64,000 nucleotides of DNA from Pseudomonas putida (GCF_002906855.1 NZ_MINI01000028.1:186001-250000); one strand, 5' to 3'; shown: positions 51,669 to 61,443, numbered from the stretch's first letter. Made by a program: numbers and translations. The notes: generated by a model not told the origin, from the sequence alone.

Positions 51669-52388
51669 GTGCCTGTTTTGAGCCATTTGCTGATTGTCGA
51701 CGATGATGTCGAAGTACTCGATCTGCTGCAGAAGTTTCTCCGCCAGCATGGCTACGAGGTCGACGTGGCCCGCGATGGCAAAGGGCTTTGGCAAGCCCTG
51801 GAGCGGAGGGTGCCGGACCTGGTCATTCTCGATGTAATGCTGCCGGGTGACAGTGGCCTGGTGCTGTGCCAGCGCCTGCGTGCCGAGCACAAAGTGGCGG
51901 TGATCATGCTCACCGCCATGGCCGAGCTGAGCGATCGCGTGGTCGGCCTGGAGCTGGGCGCCGACGATTACTTGACCAAGCCATTTGCCGCCCGCGAGCT
52001 GCTGGCGCGGGTGCGGGCGGTGTTGCGCCGGGCAGGCGAAGCAGCGGACGGCGCGGCTGACGCCCCGCGCACGCTGCTGGAGTTTTCCGGCTGGCAACTG
52101 GATGTGGTGCGGCGTGAACTGCGCTCGCCGGAGCAGGTGATGATCCCCCTGTCCAACGGTGAATTCGAGCTGCTGCTGGTGTTCGCCGAGCATCCCCGGC
52201 GAGTGCTCAGCCGCCAGCAGTTGCTCGATCTGGCCAGGGGTGAGTCCTATGAAGCCTATGACCGTAGCATCGACGTGCAGGTCAGTCGGCTGCGGCGCAA
52301 GCTGGAGAGCGAGGCGGGCGCCGAACCGCTGATCCGCACCCTGCGCAATGTCGGTTACCTGTTCACTGCCACCGTGGTCAGGCGATGA
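51669..52388 (+). CDS. OmpR-family response regulator
   Basis: This protein has a receiver domain (acidic pocket DDD near residues 11-13, phosphorylated Asp55 in LVILDVMLPGD, Lys in YLTKPF) and a C-terminal winged helix with RSIDVQVSRLRRKLE. The start is uncertain: GTG at 51669, TTG at 51654 or TTG at 51678 (MSHLLIVDDD) are all in frame and none has a good ribosome binding site. The stop overlaps the kinase ATG (ATGA). The signal and targets are unknown; the adjacent divergent MlaA-like gene is a plausible target. Confidence 0.92.
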   Translation: MPVLSHLLIVDDDVEVLDLLQKFLRQHGYEVDVARDGKGLWQALERRVPDLVILDVMLPGDSGLVLCQRLRAEHKVAVIMLTAMAELSDRVVGLELGADDYLTKPFAARELLARVRAVLRRAGEAADGAADAPRTLLEFSGWQLDVVRRELRSPEQVMIPLSNGEFELLLVFAEHPRRVLSRQQLLDLARGESYEAYDRSIDVQVSRLRRKLESEAGAEPLIRTLRNVGYLFTATVVRR

Positions 52389-53740
52389 AGTTGTTGGCCA
52401 AGCTGCACAAGGCCCTGCCGCGGCCACGCATCACCATCGCCCGCTGGATTGCCCTGACCACCCTGACGGCGATGTTCATCCTGCTGCTGCTCAAAGGGCT
52501 TTTCAGCCTGTTGCTGAGCGTGTGGGCACTGCCGCCGTTGCTGGAGAGCGGGGTAATCGAGAAGGTCGCCACCGTCACCCGCATCCTCGATGCCGCGCCC
52601 GTGGCGCAGCGCGCCAGCATTGCCAACGCGGCAGGGGATGGCTCTTACTCCGTGCATTGGTTGCGCAGCCATGACGAAGCCGGAATGCCTGAGCTGGTCG
52701 ATGCCGAGTCTCGCAAGGGCACGCCAACCCTGCGTGCCTTGTTGAAGCGGCCCGAGGCACGGATCGAAGCCTTCGAGCCGTCCGACCTGCTGGAGTATGA
52801 ACCGGCGCGCGGCTATGCGCTGATGATCGAATTGAGTGACAAGAGCTGGGTGCTGTACCGTGCCACGGACCGCAGCTGGGGCCTGGACGAACTGCCACGC
52901 AACCTGATCATCCTCACCTTGATGCTGCTTTCCAGCCTGGTGGTCGCGCTGTTCGCCACGCGCTATCTGGCCCGTCCGCTGGAGCGCTTCGCTGAAGGCG
53001 CACGGCGTTTCGGCAAGGACTTCAATGCGCCGCCGATCCCGGTAGTCGGCCCCCATGACCTGCGCCAGGCCATTCTCGCCTTCAATGCCACCCAGGCGCA
53101 GCTCAAGCACTTCGTGAATGATCGCACGCAGATGCTGGCGGCGATTTCCCATGACCTGCGCGCGCCATTGACGCGCATGCGCCTGCGCGGCGAGTTCATC
53201 GAGGACGCTGAACTGCAGGCCAAGCTGTTCAAGGATGTCGACGAAATGCAGACCATGGTCGATGCCGCACTGGAGTTCTTTCGCGACGATGCGCGGCTCG
53301 AACAGAGCACGGCGTTCGACCTGGCCGAGATGCTGCAAACGGTGGTGGACGACTTCAAGGACGCGGGTATAAAGGTTGCGCTCGATGCGCCGCGGCGCTG
53401 CGTCTACGTCGGCCGGCCGGTGGGTATCAAGCGGGTGCTGGTGAACCTGGTCGATAACGCCGTCAAGTATGGCCTGGCGCCCGAAATGCGGCTGGTGGTC
53501 ACTGCCGAGCAACTGGAAATCACCGTGCTGGATCGTGGGCCGGGCATCGCGCCTGAATTGCAGGAGCGTGTGTTCGCGCCCTTTTTCCGTATTGAGGTTT
53601 CGCGCAATCGCGACACCGGTGGCGTCGGGCTCGGCTTGCCGGCGGTGCGCGCGATCGTGCTGGAGCAAGGCGGCAGCGTGACCTTGGCCAATCGCCCAGG
53701 CGGCGGGCTGGAGGTCAAGGTCAGCTTGCCAGTGGGCTGA
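52385..53740 (+). CDS. EnvZ-type sensor histidine kinase
   Basis: This 451-residue kinase has a first membrane helix at about 26-45, a periplasmic part to about 170 and a second helix at about 177-195. A HAMP segment (RYLARPLERFAEGARRFG) is followed by dimerisation domain with His256 in AAISHDLRAPLTRMR, then the ATPase domain with NLVDNAVKYG, DRGPGIAP and GGVGLGLPAVRAI. It is translationally coupled to the response regulator. Its stop codon directly abuts the stop of the convergent SnoaL-like gene, with no bases between. Confidence 0.94.
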   Translation: MKLLAKLHKALPRPRITIARWIALTTLTAMFILLLLKGLFSLLLSVWALPPLLESGVIEKVATVTRILDAAPVAQRASIANAAGDGSYSVHWLRSHDEAGMPELVDAESRKGTPTLRALLKRPEARIEAFEPSDLLEYEPARGYALMIELSDKSWVLYRATDRSWGLDELPRNLIILTLMLLSSLVVALFATRYLARPLERFAEGARRFGKDFNAPPIPVVGPHDLRQAILAFNATQAQLKHFVNDRTQMLAAISHDLRAPLTRMRLRGEFIEDAELQAKLFKDVDEMQTMVDAALEFFRDDARLEQSTAFDLAEMLQTVVDDFKDAGIKVALDAPRRCVYVGRPVGIKRVLVNLVDNAVKYGLAPEMRLVVTAEQLEITVLDRGPGIAPELQERVFAPFFRIEVSRNRDTGGVGLGLPAVRAIVLEQGGSVTLANRPGGGLEVKVSLPVG

Positions 53741-54205
53741 TCAGAGCCCCAGGTCGCTCAGGCCCGGATGATCATCCGGGCGCCGGCCCAGCGGCCAGTG
53801 GAACTTGCGCTCTGCTTCGCTGATAGGCTGTTCATTGATGCTGGAAAAGCGGTTTTGCATCAGGCCATCTTCGGCAAATTCCCAGTTCTCGTTGCCATAG
53901 GCACGGAACCACTGGCCGCTGTCGTCGTGGTATTCGTAGGCATAGCGCACGGCGATGCGGTTACCGGTGAAGGCCCACAGCTCCTTGATCAGGCGATATT
54001 CCAGTTCGTGGTTCCATTTGCGGGTCAGAAACGCCTCGACCTCGGTGCGGCCACGGGGGAATTCGACGCGGTTGCGCCAGGCAGTATCGACGGTGTAGGC
54101 CAGTGCCACTTTGGCAGCGTCGCGGCTGTTCCAGCCGTCTTCGGCGAGGCGGACCTTCTGGATGGCGGTTTCGTGGGTGAACGGAGGCAGTGGAGGGCGG
54201 GACAT
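53741..54205 (-). CDS. DUF1348 / SnoaL-like NTF2-fold protein
   Basis: This 154-residue protein has [21 protein letters not shown] near residues 9-29 and [41 protein letters not shown], characteristic of the DUF1348 branch of the NTF2/SnoaL superfamily. Characterised relatives bind small ligands, but the role of this branch is unknown. It is monocistronic and tail-to-tail with the kinase gene. Confidence 0.88.
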   Translation of the reverse strand: MSRPPLPPFTHETAIQKVRLAEDGWNSRDAAKVALAYTVDTAWRNRVEFPRGRTEVEAFLTRKWNHELEYRLIKELWAFTGNRIAVRYAYEYHDDSGQWFRAYGNENWEFAEDGLMQNRFSSINEQPISEAERKFHWPLGRRPDDHPGLSDLGL

Positions 54206-54429
54206 CGGGTGGCTCCTGGGAGTGGTTGGCAGGGAGTAGCGTAGTACTCGCTGGCATAGCCGAGAATCCGTGCCTTTGGCATTTCATTGCTGCGCTTGGT
54301 GGAATAGTGGGCGGAAGCGGGGGCATCAAGCGCATGCCTGACGGCAGGCCGTTACCGGCCCGCACACAAAAAATCTGACACCCCCGCGGCGCTCGATTTC
54401 ACGGGCGCAAAAAGCCCTAAGTCAGGCCC

Positions 54430-55881
54430 TCAGCGCAACCGCAACGCCCCATCCAGCCCGTCGAGCATCACCTTGAAAAACGGATTCGAGGTCGCCCGCG
54501 AAAAGCTCCCCGCATCCACGATCAGCGCCCCACGCTCCCCGCGCATGTTCAAGTTGCCCAGGTTCACCCCGTAATTTTCCTGGCCATCAGGCTGCTGCCC
54601 ATAAAGCGGATCATCGATGGGAAAGGGCAGTGCCACATGGGACAGCGAGATCAGGCTGGGCGGATACACCGCATCCAGCATCTGTTCGTCAGCCGTGGTT
54701 GCCAGGGCCGCGAAATGTGTCGACTTGAGCTGCGCATTGCCCAGGCCTCGGGTCGCAATCAAGGTGCGCGCATAGGGGCGGGCCTGGGGTTTGAACATCC
54801 TGTCGCGCAGGGCCGCCACCGACGGCCTGAGCATGTCATCGATACCCAGCGAGCCATTGGTGTCGAACACAACCAGCGCACTGCCATTGGCGGGCAGGCG
54901 GTCGTACAGATCGGTCTGGATGGCTTCGGTGCTGACCGTGCCATCAACCAGCGATTGGTAGGTGAGAACCGGTGGCAGCGTAGCCAGACGCTGCGGTTCG
55001 CGGGTTTGCGCGAGCAGCTGTTGGCGCACGGCTTCGGTCAGTTCGTAGGACTGGCGCGCGGCATTGACCGGGAACGAGTTGTACTTGAAAGGGTTGAACT
55101 CAGGCAGCACGCTCAGCCAGGCGGCTTTGGCGAACGCTGGGAACAACGCCGGCAGGCCGGCGATGCCGGCAAAGCGGGCAAAGCGACTGACGCCGATCAT
55201 GGGCGAGATCAGCACCAGATGGGTGGGCTTGACCAGGTGCGGGTCCTCCAGCGCGTCGAGGCTGTATTTGACGGCCAATGCACCGCCATTGGAGAAGCCG
55301 ACGATGTACAGCGGGGTGCCTGCGGGGGCGCGGCGGGTAGCTTCGCGCACGGCCAGGCGGGTGGCGGCCATCCAGTCTTCCCAGTGGGCAGCGGTGAGGC
55401 CGGCCGGGACTGTGCCATGCCCGGGCAGGCGTGGGGCGACTACCACATAGCCCAGGTCCTGAAAGTGCCGGGCGAAATGGCGCAGGCTGTACGGCGAGTC
55501 GGTCAAACCGTGCAGCAGCACCACCGAGCCTTTGGCGGTTTGGCTGGGTTCGCTGATATAGGAGCGGTTCCAGTCATGGCTGAGATTGCCCGGAAACACC
55601 CGGCTGCCGGCTACGAAGCGGTTGTAGGCGGACGGCTGCTCGCTGGCCAGCTGCTCGCGCATTTCCCGGTTGACCTGGTTGAGCACGCGTTGCTCGGCAG
55701 CGAGGTAGTCGCCCCAGCTGGCGTGGTCGATGTCGCTGGCCGGCATCTCGTCCGGCACGTAGGTGTGCCACGGCTCCAGCTGGAAATCGGCAATCGCGGT
55801 AATGCGCAGGGCGAACAGCGCACTGACCAACAGGGCCAGTACCACCAGTACCACAGCTACCAGCAGACGGCGTATCGGCAT
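54430..55881 (-). CDS. Membrane-anchored alpha/beta hydrolase (lipase-like)
   Basis: The protein of 483 residues has an N-terminal signal anchor (RRLLVAVVLVVLALLVSALFAL) and a periplasmic hydrolase domain. The oxyanion motif VVLLHGLTDSPYSLRHFA is near residue 120, and the nucleophile elbow GFSNGG lies near residue 198. An acidic residue (VVFDTNGSLG) and a late His (SLSHVALPF) could complete the triad. Its length and anchor are unusual for this family. The second of two tandem ATGs (55881) is better spaced from GGGAG. Substrate unknown. Confidence 0.85.
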   Translation of the reverse strand: MPIRRLLVAVVLVVLALLVSALFALRITAIADFQLEPWHTYVPDEMPASDIDHASWGDYLAAEQRVLNQVNREMREQLASEQPSAYNRFVAGSRVFPGNLSHDWNRSYISEPSQTAKGSVVLLHGLTDSPYSLRHFARHFQDLGYVVVAPRLPGHGTVPAGLTAAHWEDWMAATRLAVREATRRAPAGTPLYIVGFSNGGALAVKYSLDALEDPHLVKPTHLVLISPMIGVSRFARFAGIAGLPALFPAFAKAAWLSVLPEFNPFKYNSFPVNAARQSYELTEAVRQQLLAQTREPQRLATLPPVLTYQSLVDGTVSTEAIQTDLYDRLPANGSALVVFDTNGSLGIDDMLRPSVAALRDRMFKPQARPYARTLIATRGLGNAQLKSTHFAALATTADEQMLDAVYPPSLISLSHVALPFPIDDPLYGQQPDGQENYGVNLGNLNMRGERGALIVDAGSFSRATSNPFFKVMLDGLDGALRLR

Positions 55882-55961
55882 CATTGCTCCCTGGACTTTC
55901 CCTATGGCGCGATCGGGCGGGCCCGGCTAGTGTCACTGGATTGTCCAGCGAGGCATCGAGC

Positions 55962-56447
55962 ATGAACAGGACGTCAATTGCAGCGATCGGGCTGCTGGCA
56001 GTGAGTCTGGCCGCAATTGCCGAAGATGGCGAGCGCGAGGGGGATTATTGGTACGTGCAGACCAGCGCCTATACCAAGCACTGGACCCACGACCCGGAGC
56101 ACAACAACCACCAGGAGCTGATCGGCATCGAGCGCATCTACACCGACGGCCTGCTGTGGGGCGCGGCGACCTTCAAGAACTCGTTCTCCCAACGCTCCTA
56201 CTATGCCTATCTGGGCAAGGTCTGGGAGCACGAGCGCTATCCCGTGTACGCCAAGCTGAGCGCGGGGTTGATCGAGGGCTACAAGGGCGAATATGACGAC
56301 AAGATCCCGTTGAACCATTTCGGCGTTGCGCCGGTGATCATTCCGTCGTTCGGCGTGCATTGGGGGCCGGTGGGGGCCATGGGGGCTGCAAGGCAGCCCC
56401 GCTATCAATGTCTCAGTCCCAGGCCGGGGCCAGGTTGGCGGGGCTGA
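55962..56447 (+). CDS. PagP-like outer-membrane barrel protein, C-terminus apparently lost
   Basis: This 161-residue frame has a signal peptide ([17 protein letters not shown]) and alternating aromatic strands ([33 protein letters not shown]) resembling the PagP/lipid A acyltransferase-like barrel family. After GPVGA the frame passes into a hairpin and then reads antisense through the 3' end of dkgB as a Pro/Arg-rich tail ending WRG. The last strand and terminal aromatic residue needed for barrel assembly are missing. It overlaps the convergent dkgB gene by 35 bases. Probably a 3'-truncated and possibly inactive gene. Confidence 0.65.
   Translation: MNRTSIAAIGLLAVSLAAIAEDGEREGDYWYVQTSAYTKHWTHDPEHNNHQELIGIERIYTDGLLWGAATFKNSFSQRSYYAYLGKVWEHERYPVYAKLSAGLIEGYKGEYDDKIPLNHFGVAPVIIPSFGVHWGPVGAMGAARQPRYQCLSPRPGPGWRG
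56382..56400 (-). terminator. Hairpin after dkgB
   Basis: The arms ggggctgc and gcagcccc flank a three-base loop, 13 bases past the dkgB stop. It lies inside the tail of the truncated barrel gene. Confidence 0.55.
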
Positions 56448-57216
56448 CTTCGCGGCCATTGCGTTCGAGCGCGGCAATGCGCGCCATGTCGTCGGCATCC
56501 AGGCGCAGGCTCTGGGCAAGCAGATTGCTGGCCAGGTTCTCGCGCTTGGTCGATGACGGGATCACCGCGTAACCCAACTGCATGGCCCAGGCCAGGGCGA
56601 CTTGGGCGACCGTGGCCTTGTGCTTGCTGGCGATCGCGGCCAGCACCGGGTCTTTCAGGACCTTGCCATAAGCCAGGGTCATGTAGGAGGTGATGGTAAT
56701 GCCTTGCTCCTTGAGGAACGCGGTCAGCTTGCTGTTCTGCAGGTATGGGCTGAGTTCGATCTGGTTGGTGGCGATTTCGCCTTTGCCAACCACGGCGATG
56801 GCTTGCCTGGTCAGCTCGATGTTGAAATTGGACACGCCAATCTGACGGGTCAGGCCCAGCTTCTTGGCCTCAGCCAGGGCTGTCATGTATTCGACCAGTT
56901 CAACGCCGTTGCCCGGGGCCGGCCAATGGATCAGCAGCAGGTCGACATGGTCGGTGCGCAGTTTCTGCAGGCTGTCGCGCAGGCTGGGGATGAGCTTGTC
57001 CGCGGCGTAGTTATCAACCCAGATCTTGGTGGTGATGAACAGCTCGCTGCGCGGCACGCCGCTCTCGGCGATGGCCTGGCCGATGTCGGCTTCGTTCTTG
57101 TAGATCTGCGCGGTGTCGATGACCCGGTAACCCAGTTCCAGCGCCGACTTGACCGAATCTATGACGGTTTGGCCGGTCAGGCGGAAAGTGCCGAGGCCGA
57201 AGGATGGAATGCTCAT
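56413..57216 (-). CDS. dkgB: Aldo/keto reductase, 2,5-diketo-D-gluconate reductase B-like
   Basis: This 267-residue NADPH-dependent aldo/keto reductase has the catalytic tetrad Asp34, Tyr39, Lys64 and His97 ([24 protein letters not shown]). GVSNFN and the C-terminal IPSSTKREN (cofactor phosphate binding) follow. Length and sequence pattern fit DkgB, which reduces 2,5-diketogluconate and methylglyoxal. It is monocistronic. Confidence 0.9.
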   Translation of the reverse strand: MSIPSFGLGTFRLTGQTVIDSVKSALELGYRVIDTAQIYKNEADIGQAIAESGVPRSELFITTKIWVDNYAADKLIPSLRDSLQKLRTDHVDLLLIHWPAPGNGVELVEYMTALAEAKKLGLTRQIGVSNFNIELTRQAIAVVGKGEIATNQIELSPYLQNSKLTAFLKEQGITITSYMTLAYGKVLKDPVLAAIASKHKATVAQVALAWAMQLGYAVIPSSTKRENLASNLLAQSLRLDADDMARIAALERNGREVSPANLAPAWD

Positions 57217-57401
57217 GAATCTGCTCCTGGAGAGTGAAAGGCGAACCGACTGAGCCTAGTCGCTCAGTGGCGGTCGAGCGTCGAATGGGGAGCAGTGTGC
57301 GGGTTTCAGCGTGTTCGATTAAGGCAGGGCACGGCCAAGGTCATTTGACGTGAAGTCACGAATGGATCATTGGCTCATGCAGATCCGACAAGGCGACGCT
57401 A

Positions 57402-58970
57402 TCAATCCTTGATCAGTGTCGGGCTGGACTGCAGCAACCACAGCTGGCTCAGGCCCAGCAGCTGTTGCTCCAGCGTGGACTGTGCACCGATGCGCTGTGC
57501 TTTACGGTCCTGGCGCAGCAATGCGTCGAGGGAGCCCAGCAGGTCACGGTCCTTGCTGCTGGAAGCATTGTTGACTACGTCCGAAAGCTCGATGCCATTC
57601 TGGTAGGTGCGAACCCGCTCTTTCTGGGTCGCCTGCTGCGACACACTGGCGTCGGTCAGCACGCCATTGCGCAAGCCCAGGCGAGTAGTGCTGTTCGACT
57701 GATCGTTGACTTCGTGGTAGCGGTAGTTCTGCGATTCGCTGTCGCGGGTCAGTTGCAGGGCCACCAGTGGCTTGAACCTTTCGTGCCAGGCGGCCTTGAG
57801 GTTGGCCTGTTGTTGCTGCTCCACGCTCAGGTTGGCGCCGCCCTTGATCCTGGTCGACTGTGAAACCTGGTAGTTGAAGCTATCTGGCTCGTCCGGCTTC
57901 GCCGGGTTGGGCTGCTGCGTGGGCTGGCTGATCGATGCGTTGAAGTCGGCCAAGCCGCTGAGCAGCAGGCGGCTGTTCTTGTTCATGGCCGTTGCCGAGT
58001 TGGCCAGGCGGTTGTTGTCGTCGACGCTGTTGAGCTGGCTGAAAGCATCCTTGAACAGGCTCATCAGCTGTTCGTCGCCGTGGCCGCGCGCTTGTGCGGC
58101 GTCAAATTGGCTCAGGTAGTTGGCCACTGCAGCCTGACGCATGGCCTGGCTGCCCAGCAACGCGCCGCCCTGAGTGTCGAAGTTCATCTTCACTTCACCA
58201 CCGGGGCCCTGCAGTTTCAGGCTACGGGTCTGGTCGTCCAGGCGCAGTTCGAAGGCTTGCTGCTCGCCGCTGCTGGTCACCAGCTGCGCGTCGAGTTGCA
58301 GGCCGGTGAACAGGCTCGGGTCGAGCTTGACCAGTGCGCCCAGCTGGAAGCTCGGCGGTTCCTGGGTCAGGCCGTTGATAGCCGACTGGAAGCTGCTGGC
58401 CAGCGCGGCCAGGCCATCAAGCTCCTTGGCACTGAGCGTGCCGCCCTGCACCTGTGCATCCACGGCCAGGCCTTGCTCGCTGCTGTACAGTCCCAGAGAC
58501 ACGGTCGCGCCGGAGGCCGTGGTGAGGTTGAAGGTGATGCTGTTGCTGGCGTATTCGCGTAGGCGCGACTGCTGCAGGCCCAGTATCAGCTCATTTGGCG
58601 TAGATGCGTCGTTTATCAGCAAGCCGGATTGGGCAATGGTCGCACCGCCATTGGCGGCCAGTTGCGCCAGCAGCGCTGCCCCCAGGCCCTGGAAGCGCGT
58701 GCTGGTCGAACTCGACTGCACGACGCCGGCCATGTACTGGCTGAGCTTGTCGACACCTGGCGTTTCCCAGACGTAGCGGCTGGATGAGCTCTCGAGGGTA
58801 CCTTTGGCAGAGTAGATGTCGCTGCCCATGCTGATCGATTGCTGGCCGAGAACCACCTGTGTACTGGCACGGGTCAACGTGCCGGCGGCTTGGCTGGTTG
58901 CGTCCAGCTGAGCAGTCGCTGCAGGCGCAATCTGGACGGGGAGGGTACGAACGGTAGCAATCGGGTTCAT
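57402..58970 (-). CDS. Protein of unknown function, 522 residues
   Basis: There is no signal peptide or membrane helix. The N-terminal third is Ala/Ser/Thr/Gln-rich (PVQIAPAATAQLDATSQAAG, SSSSRYVW). A middle part has beta-strand patterns (FNLTTASGATVSLGLYSSEQG, FELRLDDQTRSLKLQGPGGEV), and the C-terminal part is helical and Gln-rich (NLSVEQQQQANLKAAWHERF). The composition is unlike a core enzyme and resembles secreted or surface-associated proteins lacking a Sec signal. A GGAAAG site precedes the ATG at 58970. It stands alone between dkgB and the cysI operon. I do not recognise the family. Confidence 0.82.
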   Translation of the reverse strand: MNPIATVRTLPVQIAPAATAQLDATSQAAGTLTRASTQVVLGQQSISMGSDIYSAKGTLESSSSRYVWETPGVDKLSQYMAGVVQSSSTSTRFQGLGAALLAQLAANGGATIAQSGLLINDASTPNELILGLQQSRLREYASNSITFNLTTASGATVSLGLYSSEQGLAVDAQVQGGTLSAKELDGLAALASSFQSAINGLTQEPPSFQLGALVKLDPSLFTGLQLDAQLVTSSGEQQAFELRLDDQTRSLKLQGPGGEVKMNFDTQGGALLGSQAMRQAAVANYLSQFDAAQARGHGDEQLMSLFKDAFSQLNSVDDNNRLANSATAMNKNSRLLLSGLADFNASISQPTQQPNPAKPDEPDSFNYQVSQSTRIKGGANLSVEQQQQANLKAAWHERFKPLVALQLTRDSESQNYRYHEVNDQSNSTTRLGLRNGVLTDASVSQQATQKERVRTYQNGIELSDVVNNASSSKDRDLLGSLDALLRQDRKAQRIGAQSTLEQQLLGLSQLWLLQSSPTLIKD

Positions 58971-59055
58971 CTTCGGCTTTCCATGCAGATTTTGTGGGTA
59001 TCCATGCTATCGGCGTGCCATCAGGAAACCTGAGTGTGTATTGCGTACAAAAGAA

Positions 59056-59079
59056 ACGGCCCGCCAAAAGGCGGGCCGT
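59056..59079 (-). terminator. Rho-independent terminator of the cysI-DUF934 operon
   Basis: The arms acggcccgcc and ggcgggccgt flank AAAA. On the minus strand the stem is followed by TTCTTTTGT. It lies 20 bases after the DUF934 stop. Confidence 0.9.
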
Positions 59080-59098
59080 CGGGCATTGCTGGTGACGA

Positions 59099-59593
59099 TC
59101 AGCGGCGGCGGAACAGTGGCAGCGGCTCATCGGTGGCGCCCTGATAGGTCACCGAGAAGTCCTTCAGGCCCTGCAGTGCGTCTTCCGGGTCCTTGTCGGC
59201 ACGGATGGCGAACGCGTCGAAGCCGCAACGGGCCATGAAGAACAGCTGGTCGCGCAGCACGTCGCCGATGGCGCGCAGCTCGCCCTTGTAGCCGTAGCGG
59301 TCACGCAGCAGGCGCGCATTCGAATAGCTGCGCCCGTCGGTGAAGGCCGGGAAGTTCAGGGCGATGACCTGGAAGTGCTGCACGTCGTCGCCGATTTCTT
59401 CCGCTTCCTGGTCGCTGTCCAGCCACACGCCCAGGCCGCCGTCGCGGGCCTTGAGCACGTGGGCATGGTCGCGCCACATCTGCAGCGGGACGATGTAGTC
59501 GTCGCAGTTGCTCAGCTCGTCGAACGAGAAGTCCTTGGGCAGCAGGTGCCAGGTTTCGTCGACGATCTGGTTGTTCTTAATGATTCGCTGCAT
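59099..59593 (-). CDS. DUF934 protein, sulfite-reductase partner
   Basis: This 164-residue protein has MQRIIKNNQIVDETWHLL, GGLGVWLDSDQEAEEI, FPAFTDGRSYSNARLLRDR and LFFMARCGFDAFAIR, the DUF934 pattern. In pseudomonads and relatives the family is almost always encoded just after CysI-type sulfite reductase and is assumed to help assimilatory sulfite reduction. Its start overlaps the cysI end by 17 bases. No redox-cofactor motif is evident. Confidence 0.9.
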   Translation of the reverse strand: MQRIIKNNQIVDETWHLLPKDFSFDELSNCDDYIVPLQMWRDHAHVLKARDGGLGVWLDSDQEAEEIGDDVQHFQVIALNFPAFTDGRSYSNARLLRDRYGYKGELRAIGDVLRDQLFFMARCGFDAFAIRADKDPEDALQGLKDFSVTYQGATDEPLPLFRRR

Positions 59594-61229
59594 AGACGCG
59601 TTCCTTGAAGGGGTCGATGCCGATACGCTGGTAGGTGTCGATGAAACGCTCTTCCTCGGTACGTTCTTCGATGTACACGGTGATCAGCTTCTCGATCACA
59701 TCGGCCATGTCATTCTGGGCGAAGGACGGGCCGAGGATCTTGCCCAGGCTTGCGTCGCGCGCGGCATTGCCGCCCAGCGATACCTGGTAGAACTCTTCGC
59801 CCTTCTTGTCCACCCCGAGGATGCCGATATGGCCGACGTGGTGGTGGCCGCAGGCGTTCATGCAGCCAGAGATGTTCAGGTCGATCTCGCCGATGTCGAA
59901 CAGATAGTCCAGGTCGTCGAAACGGCGCTGGATGGATTCGGCGATCGGGATCGACTTGGCATTGGCCAGCGAGCAATAGTCACCGCCCGGGCAGCAGATG
60001 ATATCGGTCAGCAGGCCGATGTTCGGCGTGGCGAAGCCGCCCTCGCGCAGTTCCATCCACAGCGCGTGCAGCTGGCGCTGCTCGACGTCGGCGAGGATGA
60101 TGTTCTGCTCGTGGGAGGTCCGCAGGAAGCCGAAGCTGTAGCGCTCGGCGAGGTCTGCCACGGCGTCCAGCTGCTTGTCGGTCAGGTCGCCAGGGGCAAC
60201 GCCGGTCGGCTTGAGCGACAGGGTCACGGCTACGTAGCCAGGGCGCTTGTGGGCGCGAGTGTTGCGCGAGCGCCAGCGGGCGAAGCCTGGGAATTCGGCA
60301 TCCTGGGCGCTGTAGTCGACGTTGTCGAGGGCCAAGTAGTCCGGGTCGACGAAGTGGCGCGAGACGCGCTGGACTTCGGCTTCGGTCAGGGTGGTGCTGC
60401 CGCCACGCAGGTGGGCCATTTCGGCCTCGACCTTCTCGGCGAACACTTCCGGGGTCAGTGCCTTGACCAGGATCTTGATCCGCGCCTTGTACTTGTTGTC
60501 ACGGCGACCGTAACGGTTGTACACGCGCAGGATGGCGTCGAGGTAGCTGATCAGGTCCTGCCATGGCAGGAACTCGTTGATGAACGAGCCGATCACCGGG
60601 GTACGGCCCAGGCCACCACCGACCAGCACGCGGAAGCCCAGCTCGCCAGCGGCGTTGCGCACCGGCTCCAGGCCGATGTCGTGCACTTCGATGGCGGCGC
60701 GGTCTTCCTTCGAGCCGTTGATGGCAATCTTGAACTTGCGCGGCAGGTAGGCAAATTCCGGGTGGAAAGTGGTCCACTGGCGGACGATTTCGCACCATGG
60801 GCGCGGGTCGACCAGTTCATCCGCGGCAACACCGGCGAACTGGTCGGTGGTGGTGTTGCGCAGGCAGTTGCCGCTGGTCTGGATCGCGTGCATCTGCACG
60901 GTGGCCAGCTCGGCGAGGATGTCCGGGATGTCTTCCAGCGCCGGCCAGTTGAACTGCACGTTCTGGCGGGTGGAAATGTGGGCGTAGCCTTTGTCGTAGT
61001 CGCGGGCGATCTTGGCCAGGGTGCGAACCTGATTGGCGTTCAGCTGGCCGTACGGCACGGCGACACGCAGCATCGGCGCGAAACGTTGGATATAGAGGCC
61101 GTTCTGCAGGCGCAGAGGGCGGAATTCTTCTTCGCTCAGCTCACCGGCCAGGTAGCGGCGGGTCTGATCCCGGAACTGCTTGACGCGGTCCTCGATGATC
61201 CGCTGATCGTACTCGTCGTATACGTACAT
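59577..61229 (-). CDS. cysI: Sulfite reductase, hemoprotein component
   Basis: This 550-residue siroheme/4Fe-4S reductase converts sulfite to sulfide for cysteine synthesis. The cluster ligands are Cys413 and Cys419 (CCPGGDYCS) and Cys456 and Cys460 (CMNACGHHH). Siroheme-contacting Arg residues lie in the two repeated domains (STRQNVQFNW, RTSHEQNIIL). A matching flavoprotein CysJ is not in the window. AGGA precedes the start. Siroheme is supplied by CysG (33574). The AT-rich 214-base upstream region may bind CysB, but no site was proven. Confidence 0.96.
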   Translation of the reverse strand: MYVYDEYDQRIIEDRVKQFRDQTRRYLAGELSEEEFRPLRLQNGLYIQRFAPMLRVAVPYGQLNANQVRTLAKIARDYDKGYAHISTRQNVQFNWPALEDIPDILAELATVQMHAIQTSGNCLRNTTTDQFAGVAADELVDPRPWCEIVRQWTTFHPEFAYLPRKFKIAINGSKEDRAAIEVHDIGLEPVRNAAGELGFRVLVGGGLGRTPVIGSFINEFLPWQDLISYLDAILRVYNRYGRRDNKYKARIKILVKALTPEVFAEKVEAEMAHLRGGSTTLTEAEVQRVSRHFVDPDYLALDNVDYSAQDAEFPGFARWRSRNTRAHKRPGYVAVTLSLKPTGVAPGDLTDKQLDAVADLAERYSFGFLRTSHEQNIILADVEQRQLHALWMELREGGFATPNIGLLTDIICCPGGDYCSLANAKSIPIAESIQRRFDDLDYLFDIGEIDLNISGCMNACGHHHVGHIGILGVDKKGEEFYQVSLGGNAARDASLGKILGPSFAQNDMADVIEKLITVYIEERTEEERFIDTYQRIGIDPFKERVYAANH

Positions 61230-61443
61230 AAAAGTCCTGTCTCAGGCTGCATGCAGCTATTCGCGCGCACGGCCGCGCACTCCGGTTCGGAGCCGGGAAA
61301 CGATAGCAGGTTGGGTTTATGCGCTAAAGTGATGTTTTTGCATATGAAAAGAACCAAAAGAACTAAGTGAGACTGACTGCCATTTGTTACCCCAGGGTGC
61401 GACAGGTTTATACTCGGCGGTTTGTTTCAAAAGGTGTATCCGC

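Noticed and set aside
59508..61370. Long plus-strand open frame opposite cysI
   Set aside because: Antisense shadow of cysI.
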